In this document: positions 9,608-17,218 of the stretch, piece by piece
Position numbering within the stretch: the first letter of the stretch is position 1
Layout: each line of letters opens with the position of its first letter
NCBI RefSeq assembly: GCF_008386575.1
Contig: NZ_VUOA01000011.1
Coordinates: 1 to 35,774 of the forward strand
Reading direction: 5' to 3'
Length of the DNA stretch: 35,774 nt
From: Salinarimonas soli
GTDB taxonomy: Bacteria > Pseudomonadota > Alphaproteobacteria > Rhizobiales > Beijerinckiaceae
Notes under the pieces: generated by a model
Seen by the model: the letters and a program-made list of their open reading frames with translations, nothing else
The model's database searches: none
What the model was told of the DNA's origin: nothing
Translations under genes and position numbers: made by a program

Positions 9608-11355
9608 CGGGTTCCCCACGCCCCGAGCCGCGTCATCAGCGGGAATGGTCGCTCGGGCGCTTCGAAACGGGGAGGAACGCTGAGCAGCGGCGCGACGCGC
9701 TCGATGATGTTGCCCGCCACCGGTGCCGCGTTCCACCCCGAGGTGGTGAACCCAAACGTTTCGGGGGTGGCTTGCGGTTCGTCAATGATGGTGAGGAAAA
9801 GATAGCGCGGATTGTCCATCGGGTAGACGGCCGTGAAGGTCGTCAGGTTCTTCGTCTTCGAGTAGCGGCCGTTGATCACCTTCTCGGCCGTTCCAGTCTT
9901 GCCGCCGACGAAGAAGCCCGCGATCGCGGCCCGGTTGGCGGAGCCCCGCTCGGCGTTGAGGCGCATCACGTAGCGCATACCCTCGGAGGTCTCGGGCTTG
10001 ATCACCCGCACGGCCTTGGTCCGCGCCTCGGCTTCCGTGCGCTTGAGGAAGGTTGGGGTGATCATGTAGCCGCCGTTCACCAGCGCGGCCACGGCCGCCA
10101 CCGATTGAAGCGGCGCCACCGCGAGGCCGTGGCCGAAGGCGATGGTCATGGTGTTGAGCTCGCCCCAGCGCTGCGGCAGGATCGGCGCCGCGCTCTCGGG
10201 CAGCTCCGTCTGCATCCGCTCCAGCTGGCCGAGCTTGCGCAGGAACGCCTTGTGGGCCTCCACGCCCAGGCCCAGCGCCATCTTGGCGGTGCCGATGTTG
10301 GACGAGTGGACGAAGACCTCGGGCACCGTGAGGATGCGGTTCGTCGCGTGGTAGTCGCCGATGGCGAACTTGCCGTAACGCAGCTTCGCCCGAGCATCGA
10401 AGCTCGAGTTGATATTGTACTTGCCCGAGTCGAGCGCCATCGCGACCGTGAGGGCCTTGAAGGTCGAGCCCATCTCGAACACGCCGACATTGATCCGGTT
10501 GATCCGGTCCTTTTCCAGGGCGTCGACGGGGTTGTTAGGGTCGAAGTCGGGCAGCGAGACGAGGGCCACCACCTCGCCCGTGTTGACGTCGAGCACCATG
10601 CCGGCGGTGGCCTTGGCGCGGTACTTCTCCAGCGCCTTGGCGAGCTCGTCGCGCATCGCGTGCTGGACGCGCAGGTCGATGGAGAGCTCCACGGGCTTCA
10701 GGTCCGTCGAGGCGCGGGTGAAGCCCGCCCCGTTGAGGTCCTGGAGGCCCTGGCTGTCGATGTATTTCTCCATGCCCGCGATGCCGACATTGTCGACGTT
10801 GGCGAAGCCGAGCACGTGGGCGGCGGCGTTGCCGTTGGGGTAGACGCGCTTGTGCTCGGGCACGAAGCCCACGCCCGGGATGCCGAGGCGGTGAACCTCT
10901 GCCTGCTGGCGGGGCGTCACCTCGCGCTTGATCCAGATGAAGCCGCGCTTGGTGCCGAGCCGCTCGCGCAGCTCGCGGGCGTTGAGGTCGGGCAGGACGG
11001 CGGTGAGGAGCTCGACCGCCTCGTCCTTGTCGATGATGTTGCGCGGCTCGGCGAAGATCGACACCGACTTCACGTCGGTGGCGAGGGTCTCGCCGTTGCG
11101 GTCGACGATATCGGGGCGCGCCGCCGAGATCGCGGACGAGGTCGCCTTGCGCAGGCCCGTCTGCTCGGGCGAGACCGCGAGCATCACGAGGCGCCCGCCG
11201 ATCACGCCGAACAGCGCCGTGAAGCCGAGCGCCACCACGGCGACGCGGGCCGTGCTCTTGTCCACGCGCAGGCGGAAGAGGTCGCGCACGTGCCCGAAGA
11301 CGCCGCGGCGGGGGGCGGGAGACGCGTCCTGGGGGAGAGAATCGTCGGCCGACAC
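9604..11355 (-). CDS. ftsI: Division-specific class B penicillin-binding protein FtsI (PBP3)
   Basis: Inner-membrane transpeptidase that crosslinks septal peptidoglycan in partnership with FtsW. After a basic cytoplasmic tail it has one membrane helix (about residues 35-57), a PBP dimerisation domain, and a transpeptidase domain with all three active-site motifs: STFK in GSTFKALTVAM, SSN in VHSSNIGTAKMA, and KTGT in GGKTGTAEK. Length is 583 residues from the preferred start, a GTG at 11355 preceded by GAGG eight bases upstream and four bases after the ftsL stop. An alternative start at 11397 would overlap ftsL by 38 bases and lacks such a site. Confidence 0.95.
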   Translation of the reverse strand: MSADDSLPQDASPAPRRGVFGHVRDLFRLRVDKSTARVAVVALGFTALFGVIGGRLVMLAVSPEQTGLRKATSSAISAARPDIVDRNGETLATDVKSVSIFAEPRNIIDKDEAVELLTAVLPDLNARELRERLGTKRGFIWIKREVTPRQQAEVHRLGIPGVGFVPEHKRVYPNGNAAAHVLGFANVDNVGIAGMEKYIDSQGLQDLNGAGFTRASTDLKPVELSIDLRVQHAMRDELAKALEKYRAKATAGMVLDVNTGEVVALVSLPDFDPNNPVDALEKDRINRINVGVFEMGSTFKALTVAMALDSGKYNINSSFDARAKLRYGKFAIGDYHATNRILTVPEVFVHSSNIGTAKMALGLGVEAHKAFLRKLGQLERMQTELPESAAPILPQRWGELNTMTIAFGHGLAVAPLQSVAAVAALVNGGYMITPTFLKRTEAEARTKAVRVIKPETSEGMRYVMRLNAERGSANRAAIAGFFVGGKTGTAEKVINGRYSKTKNLTTFTAVYPMDNPRYLFLTIIDEPQATPETFGFTTSGWNAAPVAGNIIERVAPLLSVPPRFEAPERPFPLMTRLGAWGTR

Positions 11356-11359
11356 GGGA

Positions 11360-11758
11360 TTACCTCGAAGGCGTGCGGGTGGACGGCGTGCGGGCATCGC
11401 CGACGCGCTTGTCCGACGGCGTGGCGGTGGGCTCGAGAAGCCCGAGGGCCTCGAGCTTGCGGCCGATCTCGTCGGTCTTGGGCGCGCGCGCCGGCAGGTC
11501 CGAGAAGCGGGCGAGCTGGTTCGGGCTCAGTTGCTGGAGGTCGAGGTGCCGCTCGGCGGCCTCCTGGAGCCGGTCGGGCCGGTTGAGGAGCTGCCACTCG
11601 GCGCGCAGCACCGCAATGGCGTCGCGCTCGCGCTTGATCTGGTTGCGCACCTTGGCGACCTGCTCGGCGTAATAGGTGGCCTCGTACTTGATCGAGTACG
11701 CGTAGCCCGCGGAGCCGAGGAGGCCCAGGATCGCCAGGAGATGCAGGAACTTGATCAT
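11360..11758 (-). CDS. ftsL: Cell division protein FtsL
   Basis: Small bitopic division protein, expected to join FtsB and FtsQ in the divisome complex that activates FtsWI. The 132-residue product has a very short cytoplasmic tail (MIK), a membrane helix at about residues 4-22 ([18 protein letters not shown]), then a charged helical coiled-coil-like segment ([20 protein letters not shown] onward) containing [15 protein letters not shown], which is characteristic of alphaproteobacterial FtsL. The C-terminal tail is rich in Thr, Pro, Ser and Arg and probably disordered. Identification rests on topology plus position between rsmH and ftsI. Its ATG overlaps the rsmH stop by four bases. Confidence 0.92.
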   Translation of the reverse strand: MIKFLHLLAILGLLGSAGYAYSIKYEATYYAEQVAKVRNQIKRERDAIAVLRAEWQLLNRPDRLQEAAERHLDLQQLSPNQLARFSDLPARAPKTDEIGRKLEALGLLEPTATPSDKRVGDARTPSTRTPSR

Positions 11759-12807
11759 CGGCGCCCTCCCCGGGGCTCGGCCGTGCGCGGCAGGGCGGCG
11801 AGCGCCTCCAGAGCCGTCATGTCGGATTGCGGCGGCGCGCCCGTGCGCTCGCCTGCCCGCAGCTTCGCCGAACGCGCCCGCGGGTTGGCGGCGGTCTCGG
11901 CGTCGGAGGGCAGGACGGGCCCGCGCATCACGGCGGTGAAGCTCGGCGCCTGCATGGCGTCGGCGCTCGGCAGGTGCCGCGACCCCCGCGCCACGCGCCC
12001 CGTCCGGCCCGCGAGGAACTGCTTCACGATGCGGTCCTCGAGGGAATGGAACGTCACCACGACGAGCCGCCCGCCGGGCCTCAGCGCCCGCTCGGCCGCG
12101 GAGAGCGCCCGCACCAGCTCGCCCAGCTCGTCGTTCACCGCGATTCGCAGGGCCTGGAACACCCGCGTCGCCGGATGGGGCCCGTTGGGCTCGGCGCGCA
12201 CGAGGCTCGCCACGAGGTCGGCGAGCTCGCGGGTGGTGAGGATGGGGGCGCGGCGGCGCTGCTCGATGACGGCGCGCGCGACCGCGCGGGCCCGGCGCTC
12301 CTCGCCGTAATGGTAGAAGATGTCGGCGAGCTCGGCTTCCGGCGCCCGGTTGACGATGTCGGCGGCGGAGCGGCCCGCCTGCTCCATGCGCATGTCGAGG
12401 GGCCCCTCGAAGCGGAAGGAGAAGCCCCGGGCGGCCTCGTCGATCTGCATGGACGAGACGCCGATGTCGAGCACCACGCCGTCGAGCGCGCCTAGAAGGC
12501 CGCGCGCCTCGACGATCCCGTCGAGGTCGCCGAAGCGCCCCGGCACGAGGTCGAGCCGGCCGCCATAGGTCTCGACCATCGCCCCGCCAGCGCGGATCGC
12601 GTCCGGGTCGCGGTCGACGGCGACGAGCCGCGTGTCGGGATGGCTGTCGAGGATGGCGCGCGCGTAGCCGCCGGCCCCGAAGGTGCCGTCCAGATAGACG
12701 CCGCCTGGTTTCAGGGCGAGCGCTTCGCGGACCTCCCCCAGGAGCACGGGCACGTGGCGGGCCGGTCCGCCAGCGGCGCCGGCCTTGCCGTCGCCGCGGC
12801 CCGTCAT
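11755..12807 (-). CDS. rsmH: 16S rRNA (cytosine1402-N4)-methyltransferase RsmH (MraW)
   Basis: SAM-dependent methyltransferase that methylates N4 of C1402 in the ribosomal P-site region of 16S rRNA. The 350-residue protein begins with the family hallmark [13 protein letters not shown] and the SAM-binding loop [16 protein letters not shown], followed by [20 protein letters not shown] (close to the canonical DLGVSS motif), [34 protein letters not shown], and the C-terminal [19 protein letters not shown] at 12807 overlaps the mraZ stop by four bases. Its position directly after mraZ is the conserved start of bacterial dcw operons. Confidence 0.97.
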   Translation of the reverse strand: MTGRGDGKAGAAGGPARHVPVLLGEVREALALKPGGVYLDGTFGAGGYARAILDSHPDTRLVAVDRDPDAIRAGGAMVETYGGRLDLVPGRFGDLDGIVEARGLLGALDGVVLDIGVSSMQIDEAARGFSFRFEGPLDMRMEQAGRSAADIVNRAPEAELADIFYHYGEERRARAVARAVIEQRRRAPILTTRELADLVASLVRAEPNGPHPATRVFQALRIAVNDELGELVRALSAAERALRPGGRLVVVTFHSLEDRIVKQFLAGRTGRVARGSRHLPSADAMQAPSFTAVMRGPVLPSDAETAANPRARSAKLRAGERTGAPPQSDMTALEALAALPRTAEPRGGRR

Positions 12808-13289
12808 CGGCCCGGCGTCCCGGGGGGTGTCCGACCATCCGAGGTCCGGGTTCCGAGGGCCCGCTTGAGGTCCCTGACTTTCACGCGCGCCTCCTCCAAG
12901 TGCGCATGAAAGCGCTGCGGCTCCCAGATCTGGAACTTGTGGCCGAGGCCCACGAACGCCACCGCGTCCGCGATCCCGGCATGGGCCTTTACGCTCTCGG
13001 TCAGGATGACGCGCCCCTCCGGATCGACCTTCAGGATCTCGCTCGTGCCGAACAGGGCCGTCGAGAGCTGATCCCGCTCGTCCGAATAGGGGGGAAGCGT
13101 CGCCAGGACCGCGTCGATCTCCCCGAGGAGCCGGTTGCCGCCCGCGTCCAGTGCCGGCGCGTCGAGCGCCGGGTGAACGTAGAGGCCCTCGAAGCCATCC
13201 CGCGCCAGAACGGCCCGGAACGGCGCCGGGATCGACACCCTGCCCTTCGCGTCCAACCGGTTGGTGAAATTGGACACGAAGCGGTCCAT
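12804..13289 (-). CDS. mraZ: Transcriptional regulator MraZ
   Basis: AbrB-fold (SpoVT/AbrB-like) DNA-binding protein that forms ring oligomers and, in E. coli and mycoplasmas, controls the dcw operon through tandem repeats upstream of its own gene. The 161-residue product has two copies of the MraZ domain: the first near residues 5-55 with [19 protein letters not shown], the second with [20 protein letters not shown] and [23 protein letters not shown] prefer ATG at 13289 ([10 protein letters not shown]), which has AGGG about seven bases upstream; an in-frame GTG at 13304 would add five residues. It is the first gene of the operon, with a matching operator-like array about 145-175 bases upstream. 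Confidence 0.95.
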   Translation of the reverse strand: MDRFVSNFTNRLDAKGRVSIPAPFRAVLARDGFEGLYVHPALDAPALDAGGNRLLGEIDAVLATLPPYSDERDQLSTALFGTSEILKVDPEGRVILTESVKAHAGIADAVAFVGLGHKFQIWEPQRFHAHLEEARVKVRDLKRALGTRTSDGRTPPGTPGR

Positions 13290-13385
13290 GTCCCGCCCTG
13301 GCACTCCACTGGGTCACCCGCGCGCCGGCAGAGCCGCCGCGCACCCCACCCCATGCGCCGGACGCAGCCGAGCACGACGGCACGG

Positions 13386-13401
13386 TGCCGCGATCGCGGC
13401 A
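13386..13401. promoter_or_regulatory. 16-base perfect palindrome in the mraZ leader
   Basis: TGCCGCGATCGCGGCA is a perfect 16-base palindrome lying roughly 35-50 bases downstream of the inferred mraZ transcription start and about 97 bases before the start codon. It could be a binding site for a dimeric regulator; as RNA it would be self-complementary with little loop. No known regulator is assigned from sequence alone. Confidence 0.4.
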
Positions 13402-13431
13402 TCCGACCGGCTCGCCACAGGTCACCTTGGA

Positions 13432-13466
13432 CGGGATGATTTGGGATACCATGGGATATGATGGTC
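13432..13466. promoter_or_regulatory. MraZ box array (TGGGN repeats at 10-base spacing)
   Basis: On the plus strand, CGGGA (13432-13436), TGGGA (13442-13446), TGGGA (13452-13456) and a degenerate TGGTC (13462-13466) are each separated by exactly five bases. Direct TGGGN repeats with five-base spacers are the described E. coli MraZ binding signature. The array covers the -10, the spacer and the edge of the -35 of the promoter called at 13443-13471, so bound MraZ would exclude RNA polymerase, consistent with autorepression of the dcw operon. Confidence 0.75.
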
Positions 13467-13471
13467 GTCAA
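13443..13471 (-). promoter_or_regulatory. Sigma70-type promoter of the dcw operon
   Basis: Read on the minus strand, TTGACG (13466-13471) is followed after exactly 17 bases by TATCCC (13443-13448). The -35 matches five of six consensus bases; the -10 is weaker. The inferred start is near 13436, giving a leader of about 150 bases before mraZ. The overlap with the TGGGN array supports it as the regulated promoter. Confidence 0.55.
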
Positions 13472-13600
13472 CGGAACGGCCAAGCGCCAGGGGCCGGCGC
13501 GAAGCATCCACGATGAGACCCTGTTAGGGTTAAGGAAGGGTAAGGATCGCGGGCGCCGGAGAGTTGGAGATCAGCGAGCGCCCATGCCGCCCCACCCCCG

Positions 13601-13768
13601 CTTTCCCGGACGAGAGGAGCGCAGCCGCAGGCGGAGCGGATCGCAGATCCGGGCTCCAGGCTCGTGTGAAGTGAGCCGCGCAGCGGCTCTCAAATGTGCG
13701 CCTTCGGCGCGCCCTCTTGCGCTGGGTCCCGGATCTGCGCCCCACTGCGTGGGGCTTGTCCGGGAAAG
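13601..13768. repeat. R2 mosaic palindromic repeat, outward arrangement
   Basis: A 168-base element begins with CTTTCCCGGAC (13601-13611) and ends with its exact inverse GTCCGGGAAAG (13758-13768). Internal segments CAGATCCGGG and CCCGGATCTG are also inverted. It consists of two related half-units pointing away from each other, with small hairpins between them (for example GTGCGCCTTCGGCGC-type). The same two half-units occur in the opposite order at 34198-34354. It lies between the divergent mraZ and hisZ genes. The rest of the 431-base gap (13472-13902) shows no gene. Confidence 0.75.
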
Positions 13769-13902
13769 TGGGAGGGGGCCGGACGGCGAAAGGCAAGATG
13801 GGCTCGGCGCCCCTCCCCTTCGCGCCACGTTCACTCTCCCGTGCGAAAACCGTCGCGTCCGCGCGAAAGCGTTGCTAAGGACGCGGCGGGAGACGGGTAG
13901 CG

Positions 13903-15006
13903 ATGCAGGATCTGGGCGAAGCGACGGGCGCGCTGATCGCGCTGTTTGGGCGCGAGGGCTATGCGCGTCTGGAACCGCCGATCCTCCAACCCGCGGACGT
14001 GTTCCTCGACCTGTCGGGCGAGGACATCCGCCGACGGATGTTCGTCACCCAGGACGCGACGGGCGCGGAGCTGTGCCTGCGCCCCGAATACACCATTCCG
14101 GTCTGCCGCCACCACCGCGCGACCCGCGGCACGGAGCCCGCCGCTTACGCCTATTGCGGCCCCGTCTTCCGCCTGCGCGCGGGCGAGACCGGCGAGTTCC
14201 TGCAGGCCGGCATCGAGTCCATCGGCCGCTCCGACGCGACCGCCGCCGATGCCGAGATCCTGGCGCTCGCCCTGGAGGGCCTTCAGGCCGTCGGCGCGGG
14301 CCCGGTCAGCGTGCGGCTCGGCGACATGGGGCTCCTCGACGCCGTGATCGAGGCCCTGCGGCTTCCGGCGACGGCCAAGCGCCGGGTGATGCGCGCCGTG
14401 GTCTCCGGCCGGGGCCTCGCGGGGCTTACCGGATCGGAGGGCGGAGCGTCCCCTGAGCATGCGGGGCTTCTCGCGGCCCTGGAGGGCCAGGCGCCGCAGG
14501 CCGCCCGCGCCTTCGTCGAGGACGTGCTCTCCATCGCCGGCATCACGACGGTGGGCGGGCGCAGCGCGGGCGAGATCGCCGAGCGCTTCCTGGAGCGCGC
14601 CGCCAACCGATCGGGTCTCGTGCCCGAGGAAGCGCGGACGGTGCTCACCCGCTATCTCGGCATCGCCGGGGACCCGGACGGGGCGGCGGTCGCGGTCCGT
14701 TCGCTTGCCCGGGAGGCCGGCCTCGATCTCGAGGCGGCGCTCGCGGCCTTCGAGGAGCGGGTCGGCTTCATGGCGGCCCGTGGGCTCGACGTCGGCGCCT
14801 TCGGGTTCCGCGCGGATTTCGCTCGCAACCTCGACTATTACACGGGCTTCATCTTCGAGGCGCATGCCCCGGGTCACGAGAAGCCCCTTGTCGGCGGCGG
14901 GCGCTACGACCGGCTGCTCCGGCATCTGGGCGCGCCCGAGCCGACCCCCGCCGTCGGCTGCGCATTCTGGCTCGACCGTATTGCCGCCGTGGAGACCGGC
15001 CGATGA
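13903..15006 (+). CDS. hisZ: ATP phosphoribosyltransferase regulatory subunit HisZ
   Basis: Histidyl-tRNA-synthetase paralogue that lacks aminoacylation activity and acts as regulatory subunit of the HisG/HisZ complex, catalysing or controlling the first step of histidine synthesis. The 367-residue product has the class II synthetase core: [34 protein letters not shown] (motif 2-like), [20 protein letters not shown], and the late segment [20 protein letters not shown] with [15 protein letters not shown] genuine HisRS would carry an anticodon-binding domain after this point, which is absent. The start is ATG at 13903 with GGGAG about 13 bases upstream. Its stop overlaps the hisG ATG by four bases (ATGA). 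Confidence 0.94.
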   Translation: MQDLGEATGALIALFGREGYARLEPPILQPADVFLDLSGEDIRRRMFVTQDATGAELCLRPEYTIPVCRHHRATRGTEPAAYAYCGPVFRLRAGETGEFLQAGIESIGRSDATAADAEILALALEGLQAVGAGPVSVRLGDMGLLDAVIEALRLPATAKRRVMRAVVSGRGLAGLTGSEGGASPEHAGLLAALEGQAPQAARAFVEDVLSIAGITTVGGRSAGEIAERFLERAANRSGLVPEEARTVLTRYLGIAGDPDGAAVAVRSLAREAGLDLEAALAAFEERVGFMAARGLDVGAFGFRADFARNLDYYTGFIFEAHAPGHEKPLVGGGRYDRLLRHLGAPEPTPAVGCAFWLDRIAAVETGR

Positions 15007-15974
15007 GCGACGCCCCCCTCATCCTCGCGGTCCCCTCCAAGGGCCGGCTCCAGGAGAACGCCTCCGCGTTCTTCGGCCGGGCCGGGCTCACGCTCGCGCA
15101 GGGGCGCGGCGCGCGCGACTATCGCGGCACGCTCGCCGGCCTGCCCGGCGTCGAGATCCTGTTCCTGTCGGCGTCCGAGATCGTGGCGCAGCTCGCCTCG
15201 GGCGGAGCGCATCTCGGCGTCACGGGCGAGGACCTCGTGCGCGAGGCCCTGCCCGACGCCGATGCCCTCGTGGAGTTCCTCACCCCCCTCGGCTTCGGCC
15301 ACGCCAACGTCGTGGTGGCCGTGCCGCAGGCCTGGATCGATGTCCGCACCATGGCGGACCTCGACGAGGTGGCCGAGGACCTGCGGGCCCGTCACGGGCG
15401 CAAGATGCGGGTCGCGACGAAGTACGTGAACCTCACCCGCCGATTCTTCGCGGACGCCGGCGTGACGGATTACCGGATCGTCGAGAGCCTCGGCGCCACG
15501 GAAGGCGCGCCGGGATCAGGCACTGCCGAGCTCATCGTCGACATCACCACCACGGGGGCGACGCTCGCGGCCAACGCGCTGAAGGTGCTCGACGACGGGG
15601 TAATGCTGCGCTCGGAGGCGAACCTCGTCGCCTCGGTGCGGGCGGACTGGAGCCCCGCCGCCCGCGACGCCGCGCGCACGATCCTCACCCGCATCAGCGC
15701 CGAGGAAGCCGCCCGCACGACGCGCGAGGTCCGCGCCTGCCTCGAGCCCGCCCGCCCCTTCGACCTCGACGCCATCCTGGAGCGCCACGGCGCCACCCTC
15801 CCCTACGGCGTGAGCGAACGCGAGCTCACGCTTCGGGTCGCCAAGGCGAACGTGTTCGGGCTCGTGGACGACCTCATGGCGGTGGGGGCCCTCGACGTCA
15901 GCGTCCGCGCCCTCGACTACGTCTTCCGCCCAGCGAACCCGGTCCTCGACCGGCTCCTCGGCCGCCTCGGCTGA
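15003..15974 (+). CDS. hisG: ATP phosphoribosyltransferase HisG
   Basis: Catalyses condensation of ATP and PRPP to phosphoribosyl-ATP, the committed step of histidine synthesis. The N-terminus has [16 protein letters not shown], then [20 protein letters not shown] and [10 protein letters not shown]; the PRPP-binding loop is in [20 protein letters not shown] near residue 178. At 323 residues it is about 100 longer than classical short HisG proteins that work with HisZ. The extra C-terminus (about residues 235-323, containing [20 protein letters not shown]) loosely resembles the regulatory domain of long HisG. Co-occurrence with an adjacent hisZ is therefore noteworthy. Translation is likely coupled to hisZ. 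Confidence 0.94.
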   Translation: MSDAPLILAVPSKGRLQENASAFFGRAGLTLAQGRGARDYRGTLAGLPGVEILFLSASEIVAQLASGGAHLGVTGEDLVREALPDADALVEFLTPLGFGHANVVVAVPQAWIDVRTMADLDEVAEDLRARHGRKMRVATKYVNLTRRFFADAGVTDYRIVESLGATEGAPGSGTAELIVDITTTGATLAANALKVLDDGVMLRSEANLVASVRADWSPAARDAARTILTRISAEEAARTTREVRACLEPARPFDLDAILERHGATLPYGVSERELTLRVAKANVFGLVDDLMAVGALDVSVRALDYVFRPANPVLDRLLGRLG

Positions 15975-16048
15975 CATCGCTTTTGGGTAGGGAGCGGGAC
16001 CGTTGGGCGCAGCCGGCGGGCTGGTGCTCTCTTTGGATAGGATATCGC

Positions 16049-16203
16049 CGTCACCCCCAACACCAACCCTCTCCCGCAAGGGGGAGGGAGCACGGCGGCG
16101 CAGGCTGCGAGCGATGCGCCAAGCCCTGGACGAATGTGACGAGGTCCGCGCAACGATCTCCCCTCCCCCTTGCGGCGAGGGGTCGGAGGTGGGGGTAACG
16201 GCG
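16049..16203. repeat. Inverted R1 repeat pair, inward cores
   Basis: Two R1 copies face each other: 16049-16090 (CACCCCCAAC then CTCCCGCAAGGGGGAGGG) and 16157-16203 (CTCCCCTCCCCCTTGCGG then GGAGGTGGGGG). The outer arms (CACCCCC and GGTGGGGGT) and the inner cores are inverted relative to each other. The half-units are in the opposite order to the pairs at 4034-4200 and 21157-21315. They lie downstream of hisG in a 565-base non-coding interval (15975-16539). Confidence 0.7.
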
Positions 16204-16273
16204 GAGGTGGAGCAGAACGAGGCTCGACCGATCGGCTTGCATCACCCGATCAGGATCACCATCCAAGCCCCCG

Positions 16274-16308
16274 AAAAGACGAGGCCGCCCCGGGGAAGAG
16301 GCGGCCTC
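16274..16308 (-). terminator. Rho-independent terminator (minus strand)
   Basis: GAGGCCGCC and GGCGGCCTC form a perfect 9-base-pair stem around a 10-base loop, followed on the minus strand by GTCTTTT. On the plus strand only TT follows the stem, so the minus direction is favoured. It would end the candidate small RNA. Confidence 0.5.
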
Positions 16309-16395
16309 TTGAGGTGCAGCCACGCCGGGGGAGATGCGGCTGCAGGGAAGGAAGCCCATGGGTGAGCTTCAGGGGTCTCTACGGCCCCTCATCCG
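16274..16395 (-). ncRNA. Candidate trans-acting small RNA with C-rich loops
   Basis: Read on the minus strand, about 120 bases fold into at least three hairpins: 16371-16389 (AGGGG pairing CCCCT), 16315-16344 (TGCAGCC pairing GGCTGCA), and a 9-base-pair terminal hairpin at 16281-16308 followed by GTCTTTT. The loops and single-stranded parts are pyrimidine-rich and complementary to ribosome binding sites (CTTCCTTCCC, ATCTCCCCC, TCTTCCCC). This layout recalls the alphaproteobacterial alpha-r14 / cuckoo RNAs, which carry anti-Shine-Dalgarno CCUCCUCCC loops. No promoter could be assigned with confidence and the 5' end is a guess. The region has no plausible ORF. Confidence 0.4.
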
Positions 16396-16468
16396 GGCCG
16401 GATCACGGCGCTTTTGAAAAATTTCGCGGGACGGGTGCGCGGGGGCACGCCGGGGCGTCCCGGCCCCG

Positions 16469-16497
16469 TTGCATGCGGCGGGCCTGCCGCCTATGGT
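16469..16497 (+). promoter_or_regulatory. Sigma70-type promoter of the META-domain gene
   Basis: TTGCAT (16469-16474) and TATGGT (16492-16497) are separated by exactly 17 bases; each matches four of the six consensus positions. The inferred start near 16504 gives a leader of about 36 bases before the ATG at 16540. Confidence 0.6.
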
Positions 16498-16539
16498 CCC
16501 GGCCCGTCGACCCGAGGTTCCCGAAGAGGCCTGTTTTCC

Positions 16540-17010
16540 ATGAAGATCCGTGTCGCGGCCCTCCTGCTCCTTGCCGCAGCATCATCGGCCATGGCCCAGA
16601 CGCAGTCCCAGCCTCGCGGCCCGAGCCAGCTGCCGCCGTCGAAGGACGGCGTGCCGCAGCCCCGGCAGGAGAAGACCTTCCCCGTCAACGTGTCCTGGGT
16701 CGCGCAGAGCCTCAACGGCCGCTCGTTCCCCGGCGAGCGCCCGGCCATCACCCTCGACGCGAACCTGCGCATCAAGGGCTTCGGCGGCTGCAACACCTTC
16801 TCGGCGACGGCCTATCCCCTGCGCGAGCAGGGTCTCGCGGTAGGCCCGCTGGCACTGACCAAGCGCGCCTGCGCGGGCGGCCTGGGCGAATCCGAGCGCA
16901 GCTTCCTCGTCGCCCTGCGCACGGCCCAGAAATGGGACGTCATGAACAATGGCGGCACCCTCGTGATCCGCGGGCAGAACGGCGAGCTGCGCTTCGAGCG
17001 CTCGTTCTAA
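16540..17010 (+). CDS. Secreted META/HslJ-domain protein
   Basis: A 156-residue exported protein. Residues 1-21 (MKIRVAALLLLAAASSAMAQ) form a signal peptide with likely cleavage after AMA. A Pro/Gln-rich linker follows, then a META (HslJ-like) domain from about residue 48: VSWVAQSLNGRSFPGERPAI, LRIKGFGGCNTFSATAYPLR, LALTKRACAGGLGESERSFL and LVIRGQNGELRFERSF. The GGCNTFSA and TKRAC segments are the conserved core of the domain. META proteins are envelope proteins of poorly known function, HslJ being linked to novobiocin resistance in E. coli. ATG at 16540 is preceded by GAAGAGG and a good promoter. It appears to be a single-gene unit. Confidence 0.85.
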   Translation: MKIRVAALLLLAAASSAMAQTQSQPRGPSQLPPSKDGVPQPRQEKTFPVNVSWVAQSLNGRSFPGERPAITLDANLRIKGFGGCNTFSATAYPLREQGLAVGPLALTKRACAGGLGESERSFLVALRTAQKWDVMNNGGTLVIRGQNGELRFERSF

Positions 17011-17043
17011 GAGCCGGCCCCGAAACAAACCCACTCTCCCGTC

Positions 17044-17151
17044 TCGTCCTCAGGCGCGAGCATCGAAGGGCGCTCCAGCGGTCTCCGGGCGACTCCGGCA
17101 GCATGGTGCTTGCTTTGAAGGCGTGCTGCCGAGGCCACCTCAGCCTGAGGG
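17044..17151. repeat. R3 dispersed repeat between convergent genes
   Basis: The segment contains GGGCGCTCCAGCGGTCTCCGG and ends with the small palindrome CCTCAGCCTGAGG (17137-17149). A related segment at 28748-28866 shares the GGGCGCTCCAG and TCTCCGG words and the CTCAGCATGAGG end. It fills most of the gap between the convergent META gene and argE-like gene and may contribute to termination. Confidence 0.5.
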
Positions 17152-17218
17152 GATAGGGCGAGCGAAATTCACCGTCTCAAGCCCGCCTCTCACCACGGGG
17201 GTGGCGGCTCCATTCCCC

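Noticed and set aside
9595-11586. Long plus-strand open frame opposite ftsI
   Set aside because: Antisense shadow; repetitive Ala/Asp/Val/His composition, no recognizable domain, and ftsI carries all three PBP motifs on the other strand.
13290-13304. GTG at 13304 as the mraZ start
   Set aside because: It lacks a good ribosome binding site, while ATG 13289 gives the usual MDRFxSN-type N-terminus with AGGG upstream.
13521-13545. TTAGGGTTAAGG-like words upstream of mraZ as a CtrA site
   Set aside because: CtrA sites follow TTAA-N7-TTAA; here the spacing and half-sites do not fit (closest is TTAC-N6-TTAA on the minus strand).
16003-16365. Open frame of 120 codons after hisG
   Set aside because: It runs through the R1 inverted pair and the candidate sRNA hairpins, lacks a ribosome binding site and shows no protein-like pattern.
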